From the NCBI GenBank assembly GCA_937888925.1, contig CALARM010000995.1:1-6032 (forward strand): a stretch of 6,032 nucleotides of DNA, written 5' to 3'. This document shows, piece after piece, positions 1-6,032 of the stretch (positions are counted from its first letter, which is position 1; the number at the start of each line of letters is the position of its first letter). This stretch comes from an uncultured Synergistia bacterium (GTDB taxonomy: Bacteria; Eremiobacterota; SpSt-956; JAKJGF01). Under the pieces are notes generated by a model, which saw only the letters and a program-made list of their open reading frames with translations, was not told where the DNA came from and ran no database searches. The translations under genes were made by a program, and so were the position numbers.

Positions 1-3000
1 CCGGGTGTCTCAGCCCTCAGGGTATATACAATTTCTGCATGGCCACCCTTGAGATTATTCAAGAAAAATACGACTCTGTTGTCTCTGTTTTCCCTTCTTG
101 CATAGTATCCTTTCAACCATTTACTGTCATCTGCTTCTCCCACTATTTCACATCCTGCCGGTATATAATCTTCTATCATAATATACTGATATTCGGGCTT
201 ACCGTCTACGGTAATCTTTACTTTAAACTGTTTCCCCGATATGACATCCCAGTTAAGAGGATAGAGTATCTTTACCGGTTTAAAGGATTCTTTTGCAGAA
301 GGCATTTCCGTAACATATTCCTTCTTTACCGTAAAACCTGCATCCTGTGAAGTGAGGTTATCCGCATAGCCGTAAGTGGACATATAGACTGAATAATAAA
401 GCTCTCCTTCTCCCTGTCTTATTATTTCGATTTTATTCTCTCTGTCTTTCCTGAGTTTATCCTTTGAAATTTTATAGACTTTTCTGTTCTCATCTTCTTT
501 CTTTTCTTCCGTAGTAATGAGGAAATTTTTTCCGACATCGTCTTTCCCTGCATTGAATTCACATAATTTCTCATTATTCATATAAACCTTTACATTATAA
601 TCAGGTGACAGTTCTTTCGATTTACACAGATAATCTGACAGGGCATAGATAGCAGAAGCAGTATCTTTTGTAGATGCCCAGTAATATCCGTTGCTGCGGT
701 TTTCAATAAGCCATTTTACTGCTTCATCTATGTTCTCGTTTCCAGGGTCAATGGCAATCATGGCTTTAATAACCCACGAAGTAGTTTCTACACTATTGTC
801 GAACCATCCGTAATTTAAACTATTACTTTTCCAGTGGCATGTATCTTTAATGACTTTTCCTTCTGACATCAGTTCGGAAAGAATGATTTCTGATTTTTTC
901 GCATTTCCTGTTTCATGATAAGACATGGCAAGTAATGATTTTGTATAAGAATTCAATATCTGTCTTATATTAAATAGTTCGTCCGTCTGCTGTATGAAGT
1001 TTCTGTCTCCTGCCATAACAGCAGAAAATATAATGTACATTCTGGTATTCTGTGTGTCGATTATTGAGTAATCTATAGAATTTATTTTATCTGAAAGTTC
1101 ACCTGCTTCAATGTCTTTCCCTCTCTTTTTCAGATGTTCTATTTTTTCCTGAATGCGTTCCTTTTCGGAATTCAGTGAAGATATTTCATATGAAAGATTG
1201 TAGTTAAGTTCATGTATGGCATCAAGTCCCCGTGAAAGCACATAATCATTGACGGTAAATCCGGCTTTTTTAGCTTCACTTAAACCGTATATTACAAGTC
1301 CTGTAAGATATGGACTGGTTTTATCGTTTTTCCACCATCCCCATCCTCCGTCATAATGTTGCATTTCATAGAGTTTATCCAGGCCTTTACCGACCATGTC
1401 AGGAAGTTTTTGCTCAAGTTCCTGGTTTTTTATACCCAGTTTTTTCATAGTTCTCCATACAACTATATCGGGTAGGAAACAGCTCATGGTCTGTTCTACA
1501 CAGCCATAGGGATAGGCTGTAAGATAATCGAGTGATTTAAACATAGTTCCCGTAATTGACGGAGTGAGATTTATTTCCAGTTCCTTACCTTCATCTATGG
1601 AATCAGGGGGAACTGTGAGGATTTTTACATATCTTCCCTTTATTTTCCCTGACTCTGTCTGAATAAATTCCTGTCCGTGAGGAAGAACAGGCACCGATAG
1701 TTTAACTGCATCGGAATATGTGTCCGGTTCGTCTACAGATACGGCATAGGCTGTAAAAATGGCTTTCCTGTTTTCAGGCAGTTTATCTGCTTTAAATGTC
1801 CAGTCTACAAGAAGAGAACCTTTTGCCGGAACATTTATTATTTTTTCATTTTCCCCTTCAAGAGTTGGGCCTTCCGATTCTATAAAAGTTCTTATTTTCA
1901 TATCTTTATCTATGTTATTATGTATTACTCCCGAAATATATAGAGAGTCTTTCTGTGCTATAAATCTTGGAGTTTCAAGCCTCAGAAGCAGTTTTTTACT
2001 TACTATCGATTTCGATACGGTTCCTCCTACAAGGGTATCTTTTGTTACTGCTCTGAGAGTGGCTCTCCACGTAGTCAGGTTATCGGGGAGTTTGATTTTT
2101 ACATGTGCTTCTCCCCGGTCATCTGTGACAATAGTTGGAGCCCAGAATGCAGTATCTTTAAAATCTTCTCTTACTTTAAGGTTTTGAGGCACTTTCTGTA
2201 TGCCTCCGGCAGACAGTTCTGCCGGTATGGAAAACCCTGTCATGACGTAATTTTCCTTCTTGCCGTAGAAGAATTTTCTTATATCCTGAGTGTTGTCCGC
2301 TTTTATTGCATAGATTGCTTCATCTACGAGTCCCAGAGATACTTCCGATTTCAGAGGATTACCTGACACATCAGTTGTCTTAATCGTGAAAATTGCTTCT
2401 TCTCCGGGAAGGTATCTGTCTTTATCTGCAGTAACTGCAACATTTATAAATTTATCTTTTGCAGGCACTGCAATGAGTTTTGTTCCTCTTACCAGATCGC
2501 CGTTTGACATAAAACATACTGTAAGATAGACATTGGGGCCGTAATTTTCCTTTATAGGGATTTCTACAAAAGAACTTTTTGTATCCAGTTTAATAACCTG
2601 ATAATCTTCTATTTTATTTCTTTCCACACAGAGAAGAGCATATTTCGGCTCTGAAAGGTTTGCCGCATTTATGAGCACTTTTGCCGTATCTCCCGGTGAA
2701 TAGAGACTTTTATCCGTTATTATATCAAGGGCAGTATATTTACTTGCATAACCGCTTCCGGAGATCCACGAAGTATCTGACGCGGAAATAACATTTCCGT
2801 AGCTGTCAGTTCCTTTTGCTTTAACGACAAGCATGTCGGAAGGTATTTCGGAAGGAAGTTTCAGTGTGCATGTGCCGTTTCCTTTTTCGTCGAGTTTTAT
2901 ATTTTTACTGTGAAAAGACTCTGTTACATAAGTTTTACTGACTTCATTCCATTTTCTCCAGCTGAAATCGAGTTCTACGTCTTTACTGACAGGATGGTTG

Positions 3001-5618
3001 AATATATCCTGACCTCTTACAGTAACAGTCACTTCTTCTCCCACATTATAAACATCTTTTTCCAGAGATAGGCCCAGGAAATATTCACCTCTGGTAGTCA
3101 GAAATGATGAGGAAGATGTTACTTCCCTTCTGCTTAAATCAATAACAGATGCTTCTATGGTATATACTCTGTCAGAGTCTTCCTTCTTTACAGGAATATT
3201 TATTATCAGGCGGCCATTGCTGTCTGTTTTTGCTGTTTTCTCCATAATGACTTTATCGGGGTAGGAATAATAATAAGTGCCGGAGTCATCTCTGTACCAG
3301 CTTTCTTCTGGACTTACCGTATCGAAAGAGAACCTGTAATAAGAACTTCTTACTGTATAATAAACAGTGGCTCCTCCTACAGGGGAGCCGAAATAATAAT
3401 CTGCCTGCAGTTCTACTTTTGCATCGCCCTGTCCCTGAATATAGGATTTTTTCCCCGGTGTTATAGATACTTTATATTCAGGTTTTCTGTATTCTTCTAC
3501 GGTGAAATTGGCATAATAGGATACTGTGTCATTTATTGTTGTCACTATATTGTAATTTCCCGTAGATGCAGCAGGAGGTATGTTAAATTTTCCGGAAAAA
3601 GAGCCGAAGTCGTTTGTAAGAGGTTTACCATGGTAAACACTTTTACCTGTAGAGTCGAATATTTCCAGTTTTATTCCTTTATGGGAAAGGTTTTCATAGG
3701 TTTCACCCAGGTCTTTTCGTAATATGCCTTTAAAATAAACTGTATGTCCCGGACGATATATGGGTCTGTCCGTATATACATAGGCCTGGTATCTTGTCTG
3801 AGCCTCTCTATTATTTGAAGAGTAAAGAGCATAATTACCTTTATAGTCTGTGAAAACAGTCATCGCACCCGTTAATGGTTCTTTAAAATCTGCTTTATAG
3901 ATACCGTTATTATCTGTAATTCCTTCTTTGATGAGTTTATTGTTAAGATAAATCTTAACAGAAGCATCTTTCTGAGGTATATTTTCCTGCAGATTATTTG
4001 CAAAGACCAGTATTTCATGAGGAGTAAATTTTACAACAGAGCCTGTATGAGATATGATGGCTTCCGATGCACTTTTACTTTCTCCTGACACACCTTTCCC
4101 TGTAGCTTTTATAAGATAAATACCGCTTTTTTCCAGAGGAAGGTTCAGTGTCTTACCCCTGCATCCGATTCCGCACGGGAAATAAAAGGTTCCCTCAAAA
4201 TCAGGTTTGTTTTTCAGGATTTTATCTTCGTCATACTTATACTTTCCGTTTTCTATTTTGAAATTTTTGACACTGTACGCTTTCCAGTCTACATAATCAA
4301 TGTTTACCCCTGCGCAATAGGCCTTTGCTCCTCTCGCATAATAATGATCTGTATATAGAGTAAAGTATGGTTCTCCATGAAAATGATGATTGCTTAATTT
4401 CTTATCTCCCACAGAGAGGATGCTGTCCTGAGTATATACTATTACATTGTCTGCTGTATAGAGAATTTTGCTTTCCGTCGTATAACCTGCTCTGAGGGGA
4501 GAAGAAACTTCTTCTCCTGTTTCTGTATCAAGAAGCAGTAATTCTCCTTCCGATGTGAGGCAATAGAGAACATTATCAAATACAATAAGGCCGGATTTGA
4601 AAAATTTGCCTTTATATTCTTTTTTCCATACAGGCTGTTTTGTATCTGTATTAACTGCACATATACCTTCATTATTTATGCCTGTCGTATAATAAATCAT
4701 ATTTTTATTATATGGTGCCGTACTGCCGTAACCTGTAAAATCTCCGTAGAATTTCGGATTTGTGTCTTTATTTTCCCATTTTTTTCCGTCTTTTATGAAA
4801 GCGAGTGTATTTCCCGGTGCGGTATAGAAAAAGGTGTTATCTGCATATTCGAACTTTATGAAATCGACAGAATAAGACTCTGAAAAATCCCACTTTTTCA
4901 GAGAGAAAACCTTCATGGCCATATTATTTTCACTTATGAACATTACAAGGTTTTGTTTGTCAAAACAGAAATAAGGGTTTCCTTTTCCTATAGTTTTACC
5001 CAGGTTATATTCCCTTTTCAGTTTACCTGTATTTAAATCCACTTCCTGAAGTTTGTATCCGTCTTTGCTTCCGTCATTAATCAGTAAAAAACATGTTTTC
5101 TCTATTATTTCCATATCTATAAGGCTGTAATTCTTTAAAGGGGCAAACCAGAGTTTTTTCTTTGTATTTCTGCTGTAACATATGACACCTGCATTATCGA
5201 TGCCGGTAAAAAAGTAATCATCATAGCCTGTGAGTATATTAAAATTATAAAAAACGTTCTTTTTAGATTCCTCATCGTAAAATTCATATTCCCATACAGT
5301 GGAACCGTCTTTCAGGGAAATAAGAGCTATGTGTTTGTAATTATCTGTAAGATAGGCATAATTATTTCTTCTGATCTCTTTATTAGGGGTGAAAGTCAGA
5401 GCTGTTTTCCAGATTGTTTTCCCTGTACTATGAGATATGCAATAGTAATTATTGCTTATAGTAAAATATAATTTTCCGTCCTCTCCTGCTTCAGGTTTTA
5501 TGGTAAAATATCCGTCAAAGGTTTCATGCCAGGCTATGGCTTTTTCTCTGTTTGAGCCTGATGCGAGACCTGATAAAAGTAGAACTGTAATAAGACATAA
5601 TAATAACTTTTTCAACAT
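1..5618 (-). CDS. Secreted alpha-2-macroglobulin family protein with N-terminal PQQ-like beta-propeller (C-terminus cut off by window edge)
   Basis: The frame is open from ATG 5618 to the left edge: 1,872 codons with no internal stop. The start is supported by a purine-rich ribosome binding site 7 nt upstream and an immediate signal peptide. Domains in order: signal peptide 1-21; eight propeller-blade-like repeats about 28-400 (W70, W109, W157 and W331 at blade ends); MG domains from about 450, with RPIYRPG at 618-624; LGLVDEAIYAI at 1095-1105 closing MG6; bait-like linker 1106-1149; A2M domain with FWAP at 1158-1161 and LPDNLTTWR; thioester domain with YPYGCVEQ ending at 1376, DGGWGWW and WASTKDTA from 1647; C-terminal MG10 with EDYIPAG at 1816-1822 and final LRAETPG. 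Relatives usually end roughly 40 residues beyond that last motif, so little is missing. Family knowledge: A2Ms trap proteases after bait cleavage and attach covalently through the Cys-Gln thioester, acting in the periplasm or at the surface. The family call is firm; the role of the propeller is inference. Confidence 0.95.
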   Translation of the reverse strand, partial: MLKKLLLCLITVLLLSGLASGSNREKAIAWHETFDGYFTIKPEAGEDGKLYFTISNNYYCISHSTGKTIWKTALTFTPNKEIRRNNYAYLTDNYKHIALISLKDGSTVWEYEFYDEESKKNVFYNFNILTGYDDYFFTGIDNAGVICYSRNTKKKLWFAPLKNYSLIDMEIIEKTCFLLINDGSKDGYKLQEVDLNTGKLKREYNLGKTIGKGNPYFCFDKQNLVMFISENNMAMKVFSLKKWDFSESYSVDFIKFEYADNTFFYTAPGNTLAFIKDGKKWENKDTNPKFYGDFTGYGSTAPYNKNMIYYTTGINNEGICAVNTDTKQPVWKKEYKGKFFKSGLIVFDNVLYCLTSEGELLLLDTETGEEVSSPLRAGYTTESKILYTADNVIVYTQDSILSVGDKKLSNHHFHGEPYFTLYTDHYYARGAKAYCAGVNIDYVDWKAYSVKNFKIENGKYKYDEDKILKNKPDFEGTFYFPCGIGCRGKTLNLPLEKSGIYLIKATGKGVSGESKSASEAIISHTGSVVKFTPHEILVFANNLQENIPQKDASVKIYLNNKLIKEGITDNNGIYKADFKEPLTGAMTVFTDYKGNYALYSSNNREAQTRYQAYVYTDRPIYRPGHTVYFKGILRKDLGETYENLSHKGIKLEIFDSTGKSVYHGKPLTNDFGSFSGKFNIPPAASTGNYNIVTTINDTVSYYANFTVEEYRKPEYKVSITPGKKSYIQGQGDAKVELQADYYFGSPVGGATVYYTVRSSYYRFSFDTVSPEESWYRDDSGTYYYSYPDKVIMEKTAKTDSNGRLIINIPVKKEDSDRVYTIEASVIDLSRREVTSSSSFLTTRGEYFLGLSLEKDVYNVGEEVTVTVRGQDIFNHPVSKDVELDFSWRKWNEVSKTYVTESFHSKNIKLDEKGNGTCTLKLPSEIPSDMLVVKAKGTDSYGNVISASDTSWISGSGYASKYTALDIITDKSLYSPGDTAKVLINAANLSEPKYALLCVERNKIEDYQVIKLDTKSSFVEIPIKENYGPNVYLTVCFMSNGDLVRGTKLIAVPAKDKFINVAVTADKDRYLPGEEAIFTIKTTDVSGNPLKSEVSLGLVDEAIYAIKADNTQDIRKFFYGKKENYVMTGFSIPAELSAGGIQKVPQNLKVREDFKDTAFWAPTIVTDDRGEAHVKIKLPDNLTTWRATLRAVTKDTLVGGTVSKSIVSKKLLLRLETPRFIAQKDSLYISGVIHNNIDKDMKIRTFIESEGPTLEGENEKIINVPAKGSLLVDWTFKADKLPENRKAIFTAYAVSVDEPDTYSDAVKLSVPVLPHGQEFIQTESGKIKGRYVKILTVPPDSIDEGKELEINLTPSITGTMFKSLDYLTAYPYGCVEQTMSCFLPDIVVWRTMKKLGIKNQELEQKLPDMVGKGLDKLYEMQHYDGGWGWWKNDKTSPYLTGLVIYGLSEAKKAGFTVNDYVLSRGLDAIHELNYNLSYEISSLNSEKERIQEKIEHLKKRGKDIEAGELSDKINSIDYSIIDTQNTRMYIIFSAVMAGDRNFIQQTDELFNIRQILNSYTKSLLAMSYHETGNAKKSEIILSELMSEGKVIKDTCHWKSNSLNYGWFDNSVETTSWVIKAMIAIDPGNENIDEAVKWLIENRSNGYYWASTKDTASAIYALSDYLCKSKELSPDYNVKVYMNNEKLCEFNAGKDDVGKNFLITTEEKKEDENRKVYKISKDKLRKDRENKIEIIRQGEGELYYSVYMSTYGYADNLTSQDAGFTVKKEYVTEMPSAKESFKPVKILYPLNWDVISGKQFKVKITVDGKPEYQYIMIEDYIPAGCEIVGEADDSKWLKGYYARRENRDNRVVFFLNNLKGGHAEIVYTLRAETP
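1065..1187 (-). other. Charged coiled-coil-like segment inside the thioester domain
   Basis: Residues about 1478-1518 run from EISSLNSEKERIQEKIEHL to a second amphipathic stretch ELSDKINSIDYS. They have regularly spaced I/L residues and dense Lys/Glu, which suggests a helical hairpin or short coiled coil. The segment sits between alpha-helical repeats of the thioester domain (after DGGWGWW, before the WASTKDTA motif). A long helix pair here could be a lineage-specific extension or just a lengthened toroid helix. Confidence 0.5.
1491..1502 (-). other. Thioester motif CVEQ of the A2M family
   Basis: Codons TGT GTA GAA CAG encode C1373-V-E-Q1376 within YPYGCVEQTMS, the classic CxEQ internal thioester of A2M and complement C3 family proteins. 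The cysteine thiol and the glutamine side chain form the reactive bond. Both residues are intact, so this member should be thioester-competent. An additional cysteine, C1380, follows seven residues after C1373, close to the reactive site. Confidence 0.93.
2172..2303 (-). other. Bait-region-like linker between MG6 and the A2M domain
   Basis: Residues 1106-1149 lie between the conserved MG6 end (LVDEAIYAI) and the conserved start of the A2M domain (REDFKDTAFWAP). This is where protease bait sequences sit in the family. The stretch is only about 44 residues, with lysines, an arginine and several aromatic residues (RKFFYGKK, ENYVMTGF), so it offers sites for trypsin-like and chymotrypsin-like proteases. 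The assignment rests on position; bait regions are not conserved in sequence. Confidence 0.55.
4419..5537 (-). other. PQQ-like / BamB-like beta-propeller domain
   Basis: Roughly residues 28-400 contain about eight units of 40-50 residues. Each alternates beta-rich hydrophobic stretches with a turn of the type T/D-G-x-x-x-W. Examples are STGKTIW ending at W70, KDGSTVW ending at W109, NTKKKLW ending at W157, LNTGKLKREY, TDTKQPVW ending at W331, and DTETGEE near 369. This spacing is that of PQQ-repeat propellers such as BamB and quinoprotein dehydrogenases. No PQQ-binding cofactor site could be identified, so a binding or scaffold role is more likely than redox catalysis. Domain edges are approximate. 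Confidence 0.75.
5556..5618 (-). other. Signal peptide of the A2M-family protein
   Basis: Residues 1-21 have a basic start (MLKK), a hydrophobic core (LLLCLITVLLLSGLA) and a small-residue end (ASG then SN), which fits Sec export with cleavage near residue 21. No lipobox is visible: the only nearby cysteine is C8, too close to the N-terminus and inside the hydrophobic core. This differs from E. coli YfhM-type A2Ms, which are lipoproteins. The protein is therefore probably soluble in the periplasm or extracellular. The exact cleavage site is inferred by eye. Confidence 0.8.
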
Positions 5619-5625
5619 AACATAA

Positions 5626-5634
5626 CCCCCTCTT
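5626..5634 (-). promoter_or_regulatory. Ribosome binding site of the A2M-family gene
   Basis: Read on the minus strand this is AAGAGGGGG, a purine-rich Shine-Dalgarno-like site 7 nt upstream of ATG 5618. An earlier ATG at 5623 lies only 2 nt from this site and meets a TGA after three codons, so 5618 is the chosen start. Confidence 0.75.
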
Positions 5635-5642
5635 AAATAGTT

Positions 5643-5670
5643 CGTGACGCGTAACGCGTAACGCGTCACG
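5643..5670. repeat. 28-bp near-perfect palindrome with three ACGCGT units
   Basis: The arms CGTGACGCGT (5643-5652) and ACGCGTCACG (5661-5670) are exact reverse complements. The 8-bp centre AACGCGTA adds three more pairs, so 13 of 14 positions match and only 5653/5660 do not. Inside are three ACGCGT hexamers at 5647, 5654 and 5661, spaced 7 bp apart. The element is GC-rich in an AT-rich intergenic region and lies 8 nt upstream of the minus-gene ribosome binding site. It could be an operator for a dimeric regulator, an mRNA leader hairpin, or a copy of a dispersed palindromic repeat. No T-run follows on either strand, so a rho-independent terminator is unlikely. Confidence 0.9.
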
Positions 5671-5700
5671 GGAGAATTGTCTCTGGCATAATCTGCAACT

Positions 5701-5729
5701 ATATTATTTTTCTTTTTATTTTCCACATA
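5701..5729 (-). promoter_or_regulatory. Weak candidate promoter of the A2M-family gene
   Basis: On the minus strand, TAATAT (5706-5701) is a possible -10 box in an A-rich stretch. The -35 side (around TATGTG, about 17 bp upstream) matches consensus poorly. If used, transcription would begin near 5694 and the palindrome would lie in the 5' leader. This is the best candidate in the gap for this strand but remains weak. Confidence 0.2.
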
Positions 5730-5761
5730 ATTTGTTAAATATCCTCTATGTTTATAAAAAC

Positions 5762-5790
5762 TTGCCAGTCATAGCAGAATAATATATAAT
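5762..5790 (+). promoter_or_regulatory. Sigma70-type promoter of the rightward gene
   Basis: TTGCCA (-35, 5762-5767) is followed after exactly 17 bp by TATAAT (-10, 5785-5790), a perfect -10 box. Transcription would start near 5797, just before the AAGGAGG ribosome binding site, giving a very short leader. Confidence 0.75.
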
Positions 5791-5798
5791 AAAATTGT

Positions 5799-5805
5799 AA
5801 GGAGG
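5799..5805 (+). promoter_or_regulatory. Ribosome binding site of the rightward gene, deciding its start
   Basis: AAGGAGG is a full Shine-Dalgarno site. The in-frame ATG at 5807 is only 1 nt away, too close for normal initiation. The in-frame TTG at 5816 is 10 nt away and is the better start. Confidence 0.75.
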
Positions 5806-5815
5806 AATGATTTTT

Positions 5816-6032
5816 TTGCCAGATAAAGACAATAATTCCACCGGCATAGCAGGCAAAATTGCCATAACATTTTTCCTTCTTATTTTCCTCGCAGCAGGTC
5901 TTCTTGGAACTGTTTTTATTGGCCGTGAAGCATGGAATACTATCAGAAGCTACACCTGGACTAAAACAGAATTTACATCTCTTTCATCTGAAATAAAAGA
6001 AGATGAAGAAGGATATTCTTTGATAATAAATT
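5816..6032 (+). CDS. Small membrane protein, DUF3592-like N-terminus (partial, runs off right edge)
   Basis: The frame is open from TTG 5816 to the window end (72 codons visible). It begins MPDKDNNSTGIAGK, followed by one hydrophobic segment at about residues 11-30 (IAITFFLLIFLAAGLLGTVF), then GREAWNTIRSYTWTKTEFTS and an acidic stretch KEDEEGYSLIIN. A membrane segment, then a Trp-containing helix, then a beta strand written S-x-E-I-x-x-D-E-x-G-Y resembles the opening of DUF3592 proteins, whose function is not well defined. Their C-terminal membrane segments would lie beyond the window. The basic residues after the membrane segment are few, so topology is uncertain. The gene is divergent from the A2M-family gene with its own promoter, so any shared role is a guess. 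The gene call is strong; the family call is tentative. Confidence 0.8.
   Translation, partial: MPDKDNNSTGIAGKIAITFFLLIFLAAGLLGTVFIGREAWNTIRSYTWTKTEFTSLSSEIKEDEEGYSLIIN

Noticed and set aside
39..350. Plus-strand open frame of 103 codons
   Set aside because: It lies opposite the strongly conserved C-terminal MG10 coding frame, has no clear ribosome binding site and no recognisable protein features.
1759..2366. Two overlapping plus-strand open frames (1759-2187 and 2103-2366)
   Set aside because: Both are antisense to the A2M and MG7 coding region, whose motifs (FWAP, LTTWR) are clear on the minus strand; they are chance frames.
4442..4672. Minus-strand 76-codon frame
   Set aside because: It is out of frame inside the propeller coding region, which reads through without interruption in the main frame.
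5612..5623. Three-codon mini-ORF (ATG TTA TGT TGA) overlapping the A2M start
   Set aside because: Its ATG is only 2 nt from the ribosome binding site, so initiation there is unlikely; it looks like a chance overlap.
5643..5670. Palindrome as a rho-independent terminator
   Set aside because: No run of T follows the stem on either strand, and it lies between two divergent gene starts rather than at gene ends.
5672..5683. Small inverted repeat GAGA-N4-TCTC next to the palindrome
   Set aside because: Four-base arms are too short to stand out from chance.
5807..5818. ATG at 5807 as the start of the rightward gene
   Set aside because: It is in frame but only 1 nt downstream of the GGAGG core; the TTG at 5816 has workable spacing. 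The difference is just three residues.

Overview
The window is an AT-rich bacterial segment dominated by one very large open frame on the minus strand. It runs from an ATG at 5618 to the left edge without a stop (1,872 complete codons). The Shine-Dalgarno sites, a near-consensus sigma70-type promoter and the absence of introns indicate a bacterium. Arginine is mostly AGA/AGG, isoleucine is often ATA, and the code is standard. The phylum cannot be fixed from this sequence. About 20 cysteines in an exported protein would suit an anaerobic or low-oxygen habitat, but that is inference. Layout, left to right: 1-5618 (minus) encodes a secreted bacterial alpha-2-macroglobulin (A2M) family protein, cut off in its last domain. 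Reading from its N-terminus, it has a signal peptide, an apparent eight-blade PQQ-like/BamB-like beta-propeller (about residues 28-400), then a chain of macroglobulin (MG) domains with the RPIYRPG signature at 618-624. A short bait-like linker (1106-1149) follows, then the A2M core domain around FWAP at 1158-1161, and the thioester domain with CVEQ at 1373-1376. A predicted coiled coil (about 1478-1518) sits inside the thioester domain. The receptor-binding-like C-terminal domain ends in LRAETPG at the edge. 5619-5806 is a divergent intergenic region. It holds the minus-strand ribosome binding site, a striking 28-bp near-perfect palindrome built on three 7-bp-spaced ACGCGT units, an AT-rich tract, and a plus-strand promoter with a TATAAT box. 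From 5816 (plus) a second gene begins and runs off the right edge. It encodes a small membrane protein with one N-terminal transmembrane segment that resembles the start of DUF3592-family proteins. Working model: bacterial A2M proteins trap proteases that cut their bait, using a reactive Cys-Gln thioester. Here such a module is joined to a beta-propeller that could dock it to a surface partner or substrate. The divergent membrane gene may share regulation with it, but no functional link is proven by the sequence. The fusion architecture and the palindromic element are the two most notable features; nothing here resembles a CRISPR array, transposase, rRNA or tRNA gene.
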